Shown here: piece after piece, positions 8,424 to 16,684 of the stretch
Numbering within the stretch: position 1 is the stretch's first letter
How the letters are laid out: every line of letters starts with the position of its first letter
Assembly (NCBI RefSeq): GCF_008642375.1
Contig: NZ_CP029194.1
Location: 3,472,001-3,536,000, forward strand
Source of the DNA: Streptomyces venezuelae
GTDB taxonomy: Bacteria; Actinomycetota; Actinomycetes; Streptomycetales; Streptomycetaceae
Reading direction: 5' to 3'
Length of the DNA stretch: 64,000 bases
The notes under the pieces: generated by a model
Seen by the model: the letters and a program-made list of their open reading frames with translations, nothing else
The model's database searches: none
What the model was told of the DNA's origin: nothing
Program-made: the position numbers and the translations under genes

Positions 8424-9912
8424 GCAGCCGACGGCGTCCCCGCGCGAGGTCCTCCACGAGGAGCCCTTCCCCGAGCTGTTCGGGCTCGCGACCGAGGCGG
8501 TCTTCAGTGACGACGGGGAGTGGGTCGCGGTCAGTTCGGTGGTGTCGGACCTGAGCCGGGTGGCGGTCTACCGCACCGCCGACCTCTCCTGCGCGCACGT
8601 CCTGACGGTGGCCATGGAGACGGACACGATGGCCTTCCACCCCACGCTCCCGCTCCTCGCGATCGGCTTCGACAACAGCGACGCGTACATGCGCGAGGGC
8701 CGTCTCGTCCTCCTCGAACCCGGAAGCGGCCACCGCGTGGACCTCGCCGACCCCCAGTGGGGTGTCGAGCTGGTCCGCTGGACGGACGCGAGCACCCTCG
8801 AACTCACCTTCTGCGCCATGCACGACGGAGTGGAGTTCGAGCGGTCCAGGGCCGTCGTGGCCCGCGAGGAGTGGCGCGGCCTCGCCCCCGACGACCTCGG
8901 CCTGTCCGACCTCCACAAGCTGCCGCTCGACCCGGACGCCCCGCTCCCGCACCCCGACCGGGACCCCGCGCCGCAGGCACTCCGTGCCCTCGCCGAGCGG
9001 GCCGGCCTGAGCTACGACGGCAGGGGCGGGGTCCGGGCCGTGGCGGGGCTGAGTGACGGCCGGGTGCTCGCCACCCGGAAGCACACCGCGCTCGAATGCC
9101 GGGCCCCCGACGGGACGCTGCTGTGGAGCGTGCCCGCGCCGTCGGCGGCCGGCGGCACGCGGATCGAGGTCTCGGCCGACGAGCGGACGGCACGCGTCAC
9201 CGTCGCCGGCCCCGACTCCCGTACCCGGACCGACTTCCCGCTCGTCGACACCTCCGACGGCACGGTCCTCGACAACCCCTCGGTGCCCTTCTCGGCCGCG
9301 CTCTCGGCCCGTACAGACGGGGTGTGGGCGATCCGGGACACGTACAACCGCAGCAGCGAGAAAGAGGGTCCCGACCCCAACACCCGGGTCCTCGCCGCCG
9401 ACGGCACCCCGCTCGTCACGGTCCACGAACCGGACCGGTACGACCTCGTCCCGGTCGACGCCCGCCGCTGCCCCGAGCTGCTGTACGGCCGGCGCCGCCG
9501 GGACGTGATCGCGCTCGACCCCCGCTCCGGCGCCGAGACGACGCTCTTCCCGCTGGAGCCCTTCTGGGTCGACCGCCCGCTCGGCCGCGCGGTGTACGTC
9601 TCCGACACCGGCGGACCCGCCCTCCTGCACGGCCGGACGGAGCTGGTCCGCCGGACCTTCCCCGCCGGGGACGTCGTCTGGACCCTGCCCCTGGGCCCCG
9701 AGACCGAGGCCACCACGGTCGTCGACCTCGACGCGCACGCCGGGATCCTGCACGCCCTCTGCACCGACGGCACGCTGCTCTCGGTCGCCGCCGCCGACGG
9801 CACCGTCCTCGACCGGCGCCCGCTGCCCCCGTACGGCCCGCTCTCGGTGCACGCGGCCCCCGACGGCACGGTCCTCGTCGGCACCGCGGCCGGCCGGATC
9901 CTGCGCTACTGA
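8416..9912 (+). CDS. Beta-propeller-like protein, coupled to the upstream gene
   Basis: A 498-residue protein made of repeating strands in the style of WD40/PQQ propellers, for example A-V-F-S-D-D-G-E-W-V-A-V-S-S (residue 28), M-A-F-H-P-T-L-P-L-L-A-I-G-F (residue 75) and A-A-P-D-G-T-V-L-V-G-T (near the C-terminus). There is no signal peptide, so it should be cytoplasmic. A propeller and a helical partner translated from overlapping frames suggest a protein-protein complex. The 3' end overlaps the convergent ECF sigma gene by 7 bp. Function is unknown. Confidence 0.75.
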   Translation: MPEQPTASPREVLHEEPFPELFGLATEAVFSDDGEWVAVSSVVSDLSRVAVYRTADLSCAHVLTVAMETDTMAFHPTLPLLAIGFDNSDAYMREGRLVLLEPGSGHRVDLADPQWGVELVRWTDASTLELTFCAMHDGVEFERSRAVVAREEWRGLAPDDLGLSDLHKLPLDPDAPLPHPDRDPAPQALRALAERAGLSYDGRGGVRAVAGLSDGRVLATRKHTALECRAPDGTLLWSVPAPSAAGGTRIEVSADERTARVTVAGPDSRTRTDFPLVDTSDGTVLDNPSVPFSAALSARTDGVWAIRDTYNRSSEKEGPDPNTRVLAADGTPLVTVHEPDRYDLVPVDARRCPELLYGRRRRDVIALDPRSGAETTLFPLEPFWVDRPLGRAVYVSDTGGPALLHGRTELVRRTFPAGDVVWTLPLGPETEATTVVDLDAHAGILHALCTDGTLLSVAAADGTVLDRRPLPPYGPLSVHAAPDGTVLVGTAAGRILRY

Positions 9913-11156
9913 GCCCCTGTTGCCCCGGCCGCCCGCGCCCGCCCGAGGAGCAGTTCCCGCTCGCGCGCGTTCCGTGTGAGCGAGGCCGCCCGCTCGAACT
10001 CGGCCCGGGCCTCCGCCGTCCGCCCCAGCCGGGCCAGCAGGTCGCCGCGCACGCTCGGCAGCAGGTGGTAGCCCGCCAGGGCGGTCCCGTCGGCCAGGGC
10101 GTCGACGAGCGCGAGACCGGCCTCCGGGCCGTCGGCCATCGAGACGGCGACCGCGCGGTTCAGCTCGACCACCGGGGAGGGCGCGACGGCCGCGAGCCGC
10201 CCGTACAGGGCGGCGATGGTCCGCCAGTCGGTCTCCTCGTAGGTCACCGCCCGCGCGTGGCAGGCGGCGACAGCGGCCTGGAGGGCGTACGGGCCGTAGG
10301 TGCGCCCGTCGCCGGCACGCTCCAGGGCGGCGAACCCGCGCCTGATGAGCAGCCGGTTCCAGCGGCTCCTGTTCTGGTCGGCGAGGAGCACGGGCTGCCC
10401 GTCGGGCCCGGTCCGGGTCGCGAAGCGGGAGGCCTGGAGCTCCAGCAGGGCCGCCAGGCCGTGCACCTCGCCCTCCTCGGCCATCAGCCCTTCGAGCACC
10501 CGGGCGAGCCGCAGCGCGTCCTCGCACAGCGCGGGCCGCAGCAGGTCGTCGCCCGCGGTGGCCGCGTACCCCTCGTTGAAGATCAGGTAGACGACCTCCA
10601 GGACGGAGCCGAGCCGGGCGGCCCGCTCCGCCCCGTACGGCACCTCGAACTCCACGCCCGCCTTCGCCAGCGACCGCTTGGCGCGGGTGATCCGGGCCGC
10701 GACCGTCGCCTCGGGGACGAGGAAGGCCCGCGCGATCTCGTCGGTCCTGAGCCCGCCGACGAGCCGCAGTGTGAGCGCCGCGCGGGCGTCGGCGGAGAGC
10801 ACCGGGTGGCAGGCGGTGAAGACGAGCCGGAGGAGGTCGTCGTCGATGTCGCCGGGACCGGACGGCTCGGGGTCGTACGACTCCTCGCTCAGCGTCCGGC
10901 CGACCTCGGCGAGCTTGCGCGCGTACGTCTCGCGCCGCCGCACGAGGTCGACGGCGCGGTGCTTCGCGGCGGCCGTCAGCCAGGCGCCCGGCCGGTCCGG
11001 GACCCCTGACCGCGGCCACTGTTCGAGGGCGGAGACGAGCGCGTCCTGGGCGATCTCCTCGGCGATGCCGACGTCCCTGACGATCCGCGCCACCGTGGCG
11101 ATGATCCGCGCCGACTCCATCCGGAAGGCCGTCTCAAGGGTGCTCTCCACCGTCAC
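9906..11156 (-). CDS. ECF42-type RNA polymerase sigma factor, module 1
   Basis: A 416-residue protein. Residues 1-70 form sigma region 2 (I-A-E-E-I-A-Q-D-A-L-V-S-A-L-E-Q-W). Residues 110-165 form region 4 with the helix-turn-helix A-F-L-V-P-E-A-T-V-A-A-R-I-T-R-A. The long C-terminal extension, with L-I-F-N-E-G-Y near residue 190 and A-L-E-R... T-Y-G-P-Y-A-L-Q-A-A-V-A-A, is the helical TPR-like part that marks group ECF42. These lack a classical anti-sigma factor, and the extension is needed for activity in studied members. The gene lies 37 bp downstream of a DGPF-motif gene, the standard partner, and both sit behind a TGTCGA-N17-CGAC promoter. Confidence 0.93.
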   Translation of the reverse strand: MTVESTLETAFRMESARIIATVARIVRDVGIAEEIAQDALVSALEQWPRSGVPDRPGAWLTAAAKHRAVDLVRRRETYARKLAEVGRTLSEESYDPEPSGPGDIDDDLLRLVFTACHPVLSADARAALTLRLVGGLRTDEIARAFLVPEATVAARITRAKRSLAKAGVEFEVPYGAERAARLGSVLEVVYLIFNEGYAATAGDDLLRPALCEDALRLARVLEGLMAEEGEVHGLAALLELQASRFATRTGPDGQPVLLADQNRSRWNRLLIRRGFAALERAGDGRTYGPYALQAAVAACHARAVTYEETDWRTIAALYGRLAAVAPSPVVELNRAVAVSMADGPEAGLALVDALADGTALAGYHLLPSVRGDLLARLGRTAEARAEFERAASLTRNARERELLLGRARAAGATGAQ

Positions 11157-11193
11157 GGTTCACATGACAGCACAGCCGACGGCCGGGCGCGGG

Positions 11194-11559
11194 TCAGCCC
11201 TCCGGCATCTCCTCGACCTCGCGGACCTCCAGGCCGACCTTCCACTGCGGCGGGTGCACGGCCAGGAAGCGCTTCCCCCACTCGACGGCCTCGGCCATGT
11301 CCTTGCACTGGAGCATCGCGTAGCCGCCGACGACCTCCTTCGTCTCGGTGAACGGTCCGTCGGTGTACGACAGCTGGCCGTCCGACCAGGTGATCCGGGT
11401 GGCCTCGGCGGTCGGCCGGAGTCCGGCGGTGTCCACCATGGCGCCGGCCTTGGTGATCTCCTCGAAGAGCGCGCCCATGCGCTGTTCGAAGCCGGGGTCG
11501 GCGCTCTCCATGTCGATCGTGTTCTCCTCGATGCGGACGAGGGACAGGAAGCGGGGCAT
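11194..11559 (-). CDS. YCII-related DGPF protein, partner of ECF42 sigma factor (module 1)
   Basis: A 121-residue single-domain protein starting M-P-R-F-L-S-L, ATG at 11559 behind GAGGAG. The signature T-D-G-P-F-T-E-T-K-E is near residue 66, giving the DGPF name. The fold is the ferredoxin-like YCII type. Genes of this family are almost always paired with ECF42 sigma factors and are their usual transcriptional targets; the biochemical activity is not established. A longer reading from 11640 would lack a ribosome binding site and run through the predicted promoter, so it was rejected. Confidence 0.92.
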   Translation of the reverse strand: MPRFLSLVRIEENTIDMESADPGFEQRMGALFEEITKAGAMVDTAGLRPTAEATRITWSDGQLSYTDGPFTETKEVVGGYAMLQCKDMAEAVEWGKRFLAVHPPQWKVGLEVREVEEMPEG

Positions 11560-11610
11560 GACGACTCCTCGGTGGTGCGGTGGCGGGGCCGTTCCCCGCC
11601 TTCCACACAT

Positions 11611-11639
11611 ACGTCGAACGGGCCGGACCCGCATCGACA
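11611..11639 (-). promoter_or_regulatory. ECF42-type promoter, module 1
   Basis: Minus-strand reading gives -35 TGTCGA (11634-11639), 17 bases, then CGACGT (11611-11616). Module 2 has TGTCGA, 17 bases, CGACCC in the same place. This agrees with the published ECF42 target pattern (TGTCGA with a CGA-containing -10) and implies autoregulation. Confidence 0.8.
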
Positions 11640-11676
11640 CCGCGCCGGAGAAATCTTCCGGAGAGGTGTGCGCGCC

Positions 11677-12525
11677 CTACACGTAGTCCTCCAGGCGGGC
11701 CACGGTGAAGCCCTGCTCCTGGATCCTGCGCAGCATCGTGGCCGTCATCTCGGTCATCGTCCGGCCCTTGAGCTCGGACGGGCCCCGGAAGTGGGCCAGG
11801 ATGATGTCGCCGGGGTGCAGCTTCCTGTCCCCGCGCTGGTACTGCATGTTCTTGATCTGCATGGACTCGCGCCAGAGCACGATCGCGTCCACCCCGCAGG
11901 TGCCGGCGGCGGCGCGGGTGTCCTCGTTCCAGTTGCCGTACGGCGGGCGGAAGAGCCGCGGAGGCGTGCCGTACTCCTTCGCGAGCTTGGTCTGCTGGCC
12001 GCAGATCTCCCGGCGCTGGGCCTCCCGCGAGAGGGTGCGGAGGTTGGGATGGGTGAGGGTGTGGTTGGCGACGCCGTGGCCCTGGGCGGCGAGCGGGGCG
12101 AAGTAGCCGTAGTCCCCGCGGATCGCCGAGTCGGTGAGGAACATCGTCACCGGGACCTTGAGGTCCTTCATCATCCGCACGAACTCGGGGTCCTTCTCGG
12201 CCCCGTCGTCGATCGTGATGAAGACGATCTTCTCGCTGGTGGGGATGTCGCTGATGACGGGTACGGGGCCGCCGGCCGCGCGGACCACCGGCTTGACCGC
12301 CGGCGGCGCGGGCGGCGCGGCGAAGGGCTTGAGGCCCCATTTCCGGTACGCGGCGGCCGCGGCGCCCCCGGGTGCGCCGGGCGCCTTGTGTTCGGCGGAC
12401 GGCTCGGCCCCGGGCGCGGTCGTCCTCGCCGGGGCGGGAGCGCCACCGGGTTCCTCCGCCGAGCAGCCGGTCACCAGGAGGGCGACGGCGGTCAGGGCGG
12501 CCCACAGCGCGATGGTCTTCTTCAC
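11677..12525 (-). CDS. Polysaccharide deacetylase lipoprotein (NodB/CE4), copy 2
   Basis: A 282-residue paralogue of the 5408-6346 product. The signal peptide ends A-L-L-V-T-G-C (Cys21). A Pro/Ala linker contains K-W-G-L-K-P. The NodB domain has I-T-I-D-D-G-A-E-K-D (motif 1), H-T-L-T-H-P (motif 2, H-x3-H), R-P-P-Y-G-N-W-N-E-D (motif 3) and I-I-L-A-H-F (late motif). Both copies end in A-R/K-L-E-D-Y-V. The enzyme should act outside the membrane on N-acetylated glycans such as peptidoglycan. The two copies differ most around residues 190-210 of this copy (L-W-R-E-S-M-Q-I-K-N), a likely substrate-facing loop. It may therefore have a different target. Confidence 0.92.
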   Translation of the reverse strand: MKKTIALWAALTAVALLVTGCSAEEPGGAPAPARTTAPGAEPSAEHKAPGAPGGAAAAAYRKWGLKPFAAPPAPPAVKPVVRAAGGPVPVISDIPTSEKIVFITIDDGAEKDPEFVRMMKDLKVPVTMFLTDSAIRGDYGYFAPLAAQGHGVANHTLTHPNLRTLSREAQRREICGQQTKLAKEYGTPPRLFRPPYGNWNEDTRAAAGTCGVDAIVLWRESMQIKNMQYQRGDRKLHPGDIILAHFRGPSELKGRTMTEMTATMLRRIQEQGFTVARLEDYV

Positions 12526-12594
12526 GCGCTGTGGGATGCCCGATCCGGCCGAAAGGTTGCTCTGCTTTCGGCCCGGTGTCCCTCTTTCGACCGA

Positions 12595-12849
12595 CTATTC
12601 GACCGCTTCGAAGCGCCAGCGGTGGACCGGACGGGTGATCAGCTCCGCGTCCGGTTCGGGCAGCTCGGGCAGCTCGGCGTCGAAGGCCCCGGCCTCCCAC
12701 CAGGTGAGGACCAGGACCCGGTCCTGCGGGGCGCGGAAGATCTCCCGGCGCAGCGGCTCACGGGCCAGGACCTGCGCCCTGGCCCACTCCAGGAGCTCGG
12801 CGCCCCGGCCCTGCGCGGCCCGCGCCTCCCACATGAGGGTGAGCCTCAC
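12595..12849 (-). CDS. Small conserved-looking protein downstream of tsaD
   Basis: An 84-residue protein ([16 protein letters not shown]). Its ATG at 12849 overlaps the tsaD stop at 12846 by 4 bp (ATGA), so it is coupled to tsaD. The pattern of short strands and a helix ([10 protein letters not shown]) with R-V-L-V-L-T-W-W resembles a small dimeric alpha-beta barrel. No catalytic motif is visible. It probably belongs to the tsaB-rimI-tsaD transcript; function unknown. Confidence 0.7.
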   Translation of the reverse strand: MRLTLMWEARAAQGRGAELLEWARAQVLAREPLRREIFRAPQDRVLVLTWWEAGAFDAELPELPEPDAELITRPVHRWRFEAVE

Positions 12850-13949
12850 GAGTACAGGTTCTCCTTGCTGACCTCGTGCACATGATCGTGGTCGTGGTGG
12901 TGCGCGCCCGGCACGTGCGGGTCCGTCACCGGCAGGGAGGAGTCAGCCGACAGCTCCAGGTCCGAGGCCGGCCTGTTGCGGGCGACCATCTCGGCGCCGA
13001 GCGCCGCGACCATCGCGCCGTTGTCCGTGCACAGGCCCGGGCGCGGCACGCGCAGCCGGATGCCGGCCCGCTCGCAGCGCTCCTGGGCGAGGGCCCGCAG
13101 CCGCGAGTTGGCGGCGACGCCGCCGCCGATCATCAGGTGGTCGACGCCCTCGTCCTTGCAGGCCCGGACGGCCTTGCGGGTCAGCACGTCCACGACGGCC
13201 TCCTGGAAGGACGCGGCCACGTCCCGTACCGGGACCTCCTCGCCCGCCGCCCGCTTCGCCTCGATCCAGCGGGCCACGGCGGTCTTGAGGCCGGAGAAGG
13301 AGAAGTCGTACGCGGGATCCCGCGAGCCGCTGAGCCCGCGCGGGAACGCGATCGCCTTCGGGTCGCCCTCCTTGGCGAGCCGGTCGATGACCGGTCCGCC
13401 GGGGAAGCCGAGGTCGAGGACGCGGGCGATCTTGTCGAAGGCCTCGCCGGCCGCGTCGTCGATGGTGGCGCCCATCGGCCGCACGTCGGAGGTGATGTCG
13501 GAGGAGAGCAGCAGCGAGGAGTGCCCGCCGGAGACCAGCAGGGCCATCGTCGGCTCGGGCAGCCTGCCGTGCTCCAGCTGGTCGACACAGATGTGCGAGG
13601 CGAGGTGGTTGACGCCGTAGAGCGGCTTGCCGAGGGCGTACGCGTACGCCTTCGCGGCCGAGACGCCGACGAGCAGCGCGCCCGCGAGGCCGGGCCCGGC
13701 CGTGACGGCGATACCGTCGAGGTCCTTCGCGGAGATCCCGGCCGTCTTCAGGGCGCGCTCGATCGTCGGGACCATCGCCTCCAGGTGTGCGCGGGAGGCG
13801 ATCTCGGGCACGACGCCGCCGAAGCGGGCGTGGGTGTCGACGCTGGAGGCGACGGCGTCGGCGAGGAGCGTGGTGCCGTGGACGATGCCGACGCCGGTCT
13901 CGTCGCAGGAGGTCTCGATGCCGAGTACGAGGGGTTCGTCAGCAGCCAT
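12846..13949 (-). CDS. tsaD: tRNA N6-adenosine threonylcarbamoyltransferase TsaD
   Basis: A 367-residue TsaD (Kae1/YgjD family), which transfers the threonylcarbamoyl group to A37 of ANN-decoding tRNAs, working with TsaB and TsaE. It shows [10 protein letters not shown] at residue 9. It also has the metal-binding H-L-A-S-H near residue 116, V-S-G-G-H-S near residue 138, and a C-T-D-N-G-A-M-V-A segment near residue 310. The C-terminus carries a His/Asp-rich tail (H-H-H-D-H-D-H-V-H) that is not part of the fold and might bind metal. It overlaps rimI by 11 bp and the 84-residue gene by 4 bp. Confidence 0.98.
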   Translation of the reverse strand: MAADEPLVLGIETSCDETGVGIVHGTTLLADAVASSVDTHARFGGVVPEIASRAHLEAMVPTIERALKTAGISAKDLDGIAVTAGPGLAGALLVGVSAAKAYAYALGKPLYGVNHLASHICVDQLEHGRLPEPTMALLVSGGHSSLLLSSDITSDVRPMGATIDDAAGEAFDKIARVLDLGFPGGPVIDRLAKEGDPKAIAFPRGLSGSRDPAYDFSFSGLKTAVARWIEAKRAAGEEVPVRDVAASFQEAVVDVLTRKAVRACKDEGVDHLMIGGGVAANSRLRALAQERCERAGIRLRVPRPGLCTDNGAMVAALGAEMVARNRPASDLELSADSSLPVTDPHVPGAHHHDHDHVHEVSKENLYS

Positions 13950-14448
13950 CAGAATCAGTCTCAGTTCCTTGAACGGTCAGTCGCATCACGAGCGCGTCCA
14001 CGTTTCCGGGCTGGTAGTAGCCGCGCCGGAAACCGATGGGCTCGAAGCCGAAGCGCTCGTAGAGCTTCTGGGCCCGGGTGTTGTCCACACGCACCTCGAG
14101 GAGGACCTCGTCGCACTCGAAGGCGGTGGCGTGGTGGAGCAGGTCGGTGAGGAGCCGGGCGCCGAGGCCCGTACCCCATTGGTCGCGGGCGACGGCGATC
14201 GTCTGTACGTCCCCGAGCCCGCCGGCCGCGGCGAGTCCCGCGTACCCGACGAGCCGGCCTTCGCCGCTCTCCGAGAAGGTCTCCGCCACGACGTAGCGGC
14301 GGGTGGCCCGGGGCCCGCGCGCGTGCGCGAGCTCCGACCAGAACATCCCCGCCGACCAGGCGTCCTCGGGGAACAGCTCGTCCTCGAGGGCCAGCACCGG
14401 GGCGATGTCCCACCAGCGCATCTCGCGCAGTTCCACGCCGCCGGTCAC
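13939..14448 (-). CDS. rimI: Ribosomal protein S18 alanine N-acetyltransferase RimI
   Basis: A 169-residue GNAT acetyltransferase. GTG at 14448 overlaps the TGA of tsaB (GTGA). The acetyl-CoA loop [13 protein letters not shown] is near residue 90, with the [16 protein letters not shown] segment near residue 120 typical of RimI. RimI acetylates N-terminal alanine, classically of ribosomal protein S18. The placement between tsaB and tsaD is the usual bacterial arrangement. Start chosen from the overlap; an internal ATG 8 residues later is less likely. Confidence 0.94.
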   Translation of the reverse strand: MTGGVELREMRWWDIAPVLALEDELFPEDAWSAGMFWSELAHARGPRATRRYVVAETFSESGEGRLVGYAGLAAAGGLGDVQTIAVARDQWGTGLGARLLTDLLHHATAFECDEVLLEVRVDNTRAQKLYERFGFEPIGFRRGYYQPGNVDALVMRLTVQGTETDSDGC

Positions 14449-15101
14449 TTGGGCGTGACCACCTTGTAGTTCTTGGGCACCTGCGCGTCGGGGCGGCGCA
14501 GGTACATGGGCAGCGGGTCGAGGAAGCCGTCGCCGCCGGCCGCCAGCTTCTCCGCGGCGAGCCCGGCGAGGGCCGCCGCCGACTGGTGCTCGGGGTCGCG
14601 GGCGTCGGGGAAGGCCTCGGGGTAGAGACGGGCGCCCGCGCCGACGACGGGCAGGCCCGCGAGGCGCTCGGCGATCTCGGCGGGCCGGTCGACGGCCGCG
14701 TCGGTCACCCGGGTGCGGGAGTCCTCGTACCGCGCCCAGTAGACCTCCTTGCGGCGCGCGTCCGTCGCGACGGCGAAGGGCTCGTCGATCCCGGAGGCGT
14801 ACGCGAGGCCGTCGAGGGTGCACAGGCCGTGCACGGGCACGCCGAGCACGGACGAGAAGGTCGCGGCCGTGACGAGGCCGACGCGCAGGCCGGTGTACGG
14901 GCCGGGGCCGACGCCGACGACGACGCCGGTGACCGCGTCGAGGGTCAGCCCGGCCTCCTTGAGGACCCGGTCGACGGCGGGCAGCAGCAGCTCCCCGTGG
15001 CGGCGGGCGTCGACCTGGCTCGACGAGGCGAGGACGGCCTCGCCGTCGTGGAGGGCGACGGTGACGGCGGGGGTGGCGGTATCCAAGGCGAGCAGAAGCA
15101 C
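14445..15101 (-). CDS. tsaB: t6A biosynthesis protein TsaB
   Basis: A 218-residue ASKHA-fold protein, the non-catalytic TsaD partner. It shows L-A-L-D-T-A-T-P-A-V near residue 4, R-R-H-G-E-L-L-L-P near residue 33 and G-V-G-P-G-P-Y-T-G-L-R-V-G near residue 68. A-T-D-A-R-R-K-E-V-Y-W-A-R-Y is near residue 112. The first gene of the tsaB-rimI-tsaD run, each overlapping the next, so it is probably translated stoichiometrically. It dimerises with TsaD and recruits TsaE. Confidence 0.96.
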   Translation of the reverse strand: MLLLALDTATPAVTVALHDGEAVLASSSQVDARRHGELLLPAVDRVLKEAGLTLDAVTGVVVGVGPGPYTGLRVGLVTAATFSSVLGVPVHGLCTLDGLAYASGIDEPFAVATDARRKEVYWARYEDSRTRVTDAAVDRPAEIAERLAGLPVVGAGARLYPEAFPDARDPEHQSAAALAGLAAEKLAAGGDGFLDPLPMYLRRPDAQVPKNYKVVTPK

Positions 15102-15238
15102 GCGAACAGCCTACGGCTCCCGGGACGGGCGGCGCCCCGGGAGCCGTGGGCGGGGCACCCACGGGCACGGCGCCCGGCCCGCGGGGGCACCGGCTGCTAC
15201 CGTCACCCTTCGATACGTTCGTACGAGAGGTGGGCACG

Positions 15239-15805
15239 GTGGCAAGGAGCAGCTCGGGATTCGTGGCCGGGCTCACCGCGGCGGCCGTCGTCGCGGTCGG
15301 CGTCCTCGCGTACCAGGCCTCGGCCAACGCCCCCGCCGATCTGTCGGCGAAGCCGACGGCGCCGGGCACGGCCGTCCCGTCCGTCTCGCCGAGCGGCGGC
15401 CCGAAGCAGCCGGCGAAGGACCCGCTGGCGGTCCCGGCGGCCTCCGGCAGCGGCGAGCGGGTCGTGTACGCGCTCGCCGACCGCCAGGTGTGGCTGGTGA
15501 ACTCCAAGGGCAAGGCCACGCGGACGTTCTCGGTGATGCCGAGCACGGTGGACCCGCTGCCGGGCTCCTACACGGTGACGTCGCGCTCGGGCGCGGTCAC
15601 CGGCTCCGACGGGGTGCGGATCGAGCACGTGGTGCGGTTCGCGACGAACCAGGACGTGGTGATCGGCTTCAGCGCGGCGGTGGACGGCTCGACGCCGAAG
15701 CCGGACCCGTCGAAGAAGACCGGCGGCATCCGCATGAAGCGGGCGGACGGGGACGCGCTGTGGACGTTCGCGTCGATCGGCGCGAAGGTCGTCGTCGTCG
15801 CTTAG
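15239..15805 (+). CDS. Membrane-anchored or secreted protein, uncharacterised
   Basis: A 188-residue protein. GTG at 15239 was chosen because GAGAGG lies 8 bases upstream; an ORF start at 15146 would place untypical residues before the signal. Residues 1-26 (A-R-S-S-S-G-F-V-A-G-L-T-A-A-A-V-V-A-V-G) form a signal anchor. A Pro/Ala/Ser-rich linker to residue 65 leads to a compact beta-rich domain with L-A-D-R-Q-V-W-L-V-N, T-F-S-V-M-P-S-T-V-D-P-L-P-G-S-Y and I-G-A-K-V-V-V-V-A at the end. The late L-P-G-S-Y segment is reminiscent of some cell-wall proteins, but no Cys-His catalytic site is present. Function unknown. Confidence 0.75.
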   Translation: MARSSSGFVAGLTAAAVVAVGVLAYQASANAPADLSAKPTAPGTAVPSVSPSGGPKQPAKDPLAVPAASGSGERVVYALADRQVWLVNSKGKATRTFSVMPSTVDPLPGSYTVTSRSGAVTGSDGVRIEHVVRFATNQDVVIGFSAAVDGSTPKPDPSKKTGGIRMKRADGDALWTFASIGAKVVVVA

Positions 15806-15813
15806 GGCCTGTC

Positions 15814-16005
15814 CTAGGCGGCTTCGTCCCGCCGTGCGACGGCGGCCTCCGCGACCGCTTCCTCACCCTGCCCGGGGCCGGGGCGGCGCGGCGGGGTGGA
15901 CAGGGCGCGCGCGGCGGCGCAGGACGCCAGCAGCTCGCCCATCGAGACGTGGTCCCGGCCGTGTCCCGCTTCCGCTCCCGCTTCCGCGCGCTGTGGCGTG
16001 GCCAT
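15814..16005 (-). CDS. 63-residue protein preceded by an iron box
   Basis: ATG at 16005 follows a GGGAGG site. The sequence opens M-A-T-P-Q-R-A-E-A-G, contains V-S-M-G-E-L-L-A-S-C-A-A-A-R-A-L-S-T-P-P in the centre and ends in an acidic/Arg tail. The central M-G-E-L-L-A-S-C-A-A-A helix with one Cys is the part I would expect to be conserved. It has no signal peptide. A good iron-box match lies 12-32 bp upstream, so the gene is probably repressed by a DmdR/IdeR-type regulator when iron is plentiful. It converges on the 15239-15805 gene. Function unknown; the small size makes the call moderate. Confidence 0.6.
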   Translation of the reverse strand: MATPQRAEAGAEAGHGRDHVSMGELLASCAAARALSTPPRRPGPGQGEEAVAEAAVARRDEAA

Positions 16006-16016
16006 GCATGCCTCCC

Positions 16017-16037
16017 GTAGGTTAGGTACACCTAACC
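16017..16037 (-). promoter_or_regulatory. Iron box (DmdR/IdeR-type operator) upstream of the 63-residue gene
   Basis: GTAGGTTAGGTACACCTAA (16017-16035) matches 15 of 19 positions of the DtxR/IdeR consensus TTAGGTTAGGCTAACCTAA. Independently, GGTTAGGT and ACCTAACC form a perfect 8-bp inverted repeat about an AC centre. It lies 12 bp from the start codon at 16005. Confidence 0.75.
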
Positions 16038-16084
16038 AGCTCGTGCATCCATGTCACCACGGCACGTACGACCGACGCAATATC

Positions 16085-16104
16085 TTCCCGACACGTTGTC
16101 GGAA
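16085..16104. repeat. Inverted repeat in the tsaE/small-protein spacer
   Basis: CCGACA-CGT-TGTCGG is a perfect 6-bp palindrome extended by TTC and GAA flanks. It lies between tsaE's stop at 16174 and the small gene, so it could be a regulatory site or a weak terminator. Nothing in the sequence decides between these. Confidence 0.5.
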
Positions 16105-16173
16105 GCTCCTACGATCAGACGTACGCGCCGCGCCCGGAGGCCTCGCCCTCAGTGCGCGCCTCAGGGCGCGCCC

Positions 16174-16674
16174 TCAGCCGAGGCCGAGGTCCTCGTCCGC
16201 CCAGCGCGAGCCGATCCCGCGGAGCACGACCGTGCGCCGGTCGTCGTCGGTGTCGCCGGTGACGCGGTGGATGAGGACGTGCAGCCGGTCGTCGGTCAAC
16301 TCCTCGACCTTGCCGTCACCCCACTCCACGACCACCACGGACTCGGGCAGCGAGACGTCCAGGTCGAGGTCCTCCATCTCGTCGAGACCGCCGCCGAGGC
16401 GGTACGCGTCGACGTGCACCAGGGCGGGGCCACCGACCAGGGACGGGTGGACGCGGGCGATGACGAAGGTCGGGGACGTGACGGCGCCCCGCACCCCGAG
16501 GCCCTCGCCGAGGCCGCGGGTCAGGGTCGTCTTCCCGGCGCCGAGCTCGCCGGTGAGCATGACGAGGTCGCCGGGGCGGAGGAGTTTCGCGAGCCGGCGG
16601 CCGAGGTCCCCCATCTGCTCGGGGGAGTCGATGGCGAGGGTGGCGCCGGAGACGGGCGGGTGCGCTGCTTCCAT
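16174..16674 (-). CDS. tsaE: t6A biosynthesis ATPase TsaE
   Basis: A 166-residue P-loop ATPase. Walker A G-E-L-G-A-G-K-T-T-L-T is near residue 43. S-P-T-F-V-I-A near residue 68, H-V-D-A-Y-R-L-G-G near residue 87 and V-V-V-E-W-G-D-G near residue 112 are diagnostic. TsaE resets the TsaB-TsaD complex after each threonylcarbamoyl transfer. ATG at 16674 was chosen; upstream codons to 16752 lack a ribosome binding site and overlap the hydrolase gene. It follows the alpha/beta hydrolase by 10 bp in the alr-hydrolase-tsaE run. Confidence 0.96.
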   Translation of the reverse strand: MEAAHPPVSGATLAIDSPEQMGDLGRRLAKLLRPGDLVMLTGELGAGKTTLTRGLGEGLGVRGAVTSPTFVIARVHPSLVGGPALVHVDAYRLGGGLDEMEDLDLDVSLPESVVVVEWGDGKVEELTDDRLHVLIHRVTGDTDDDRRTVVLRGIGSRWADEDLGLG

Positions 16675-16684
16675 ACCGGCCAAC

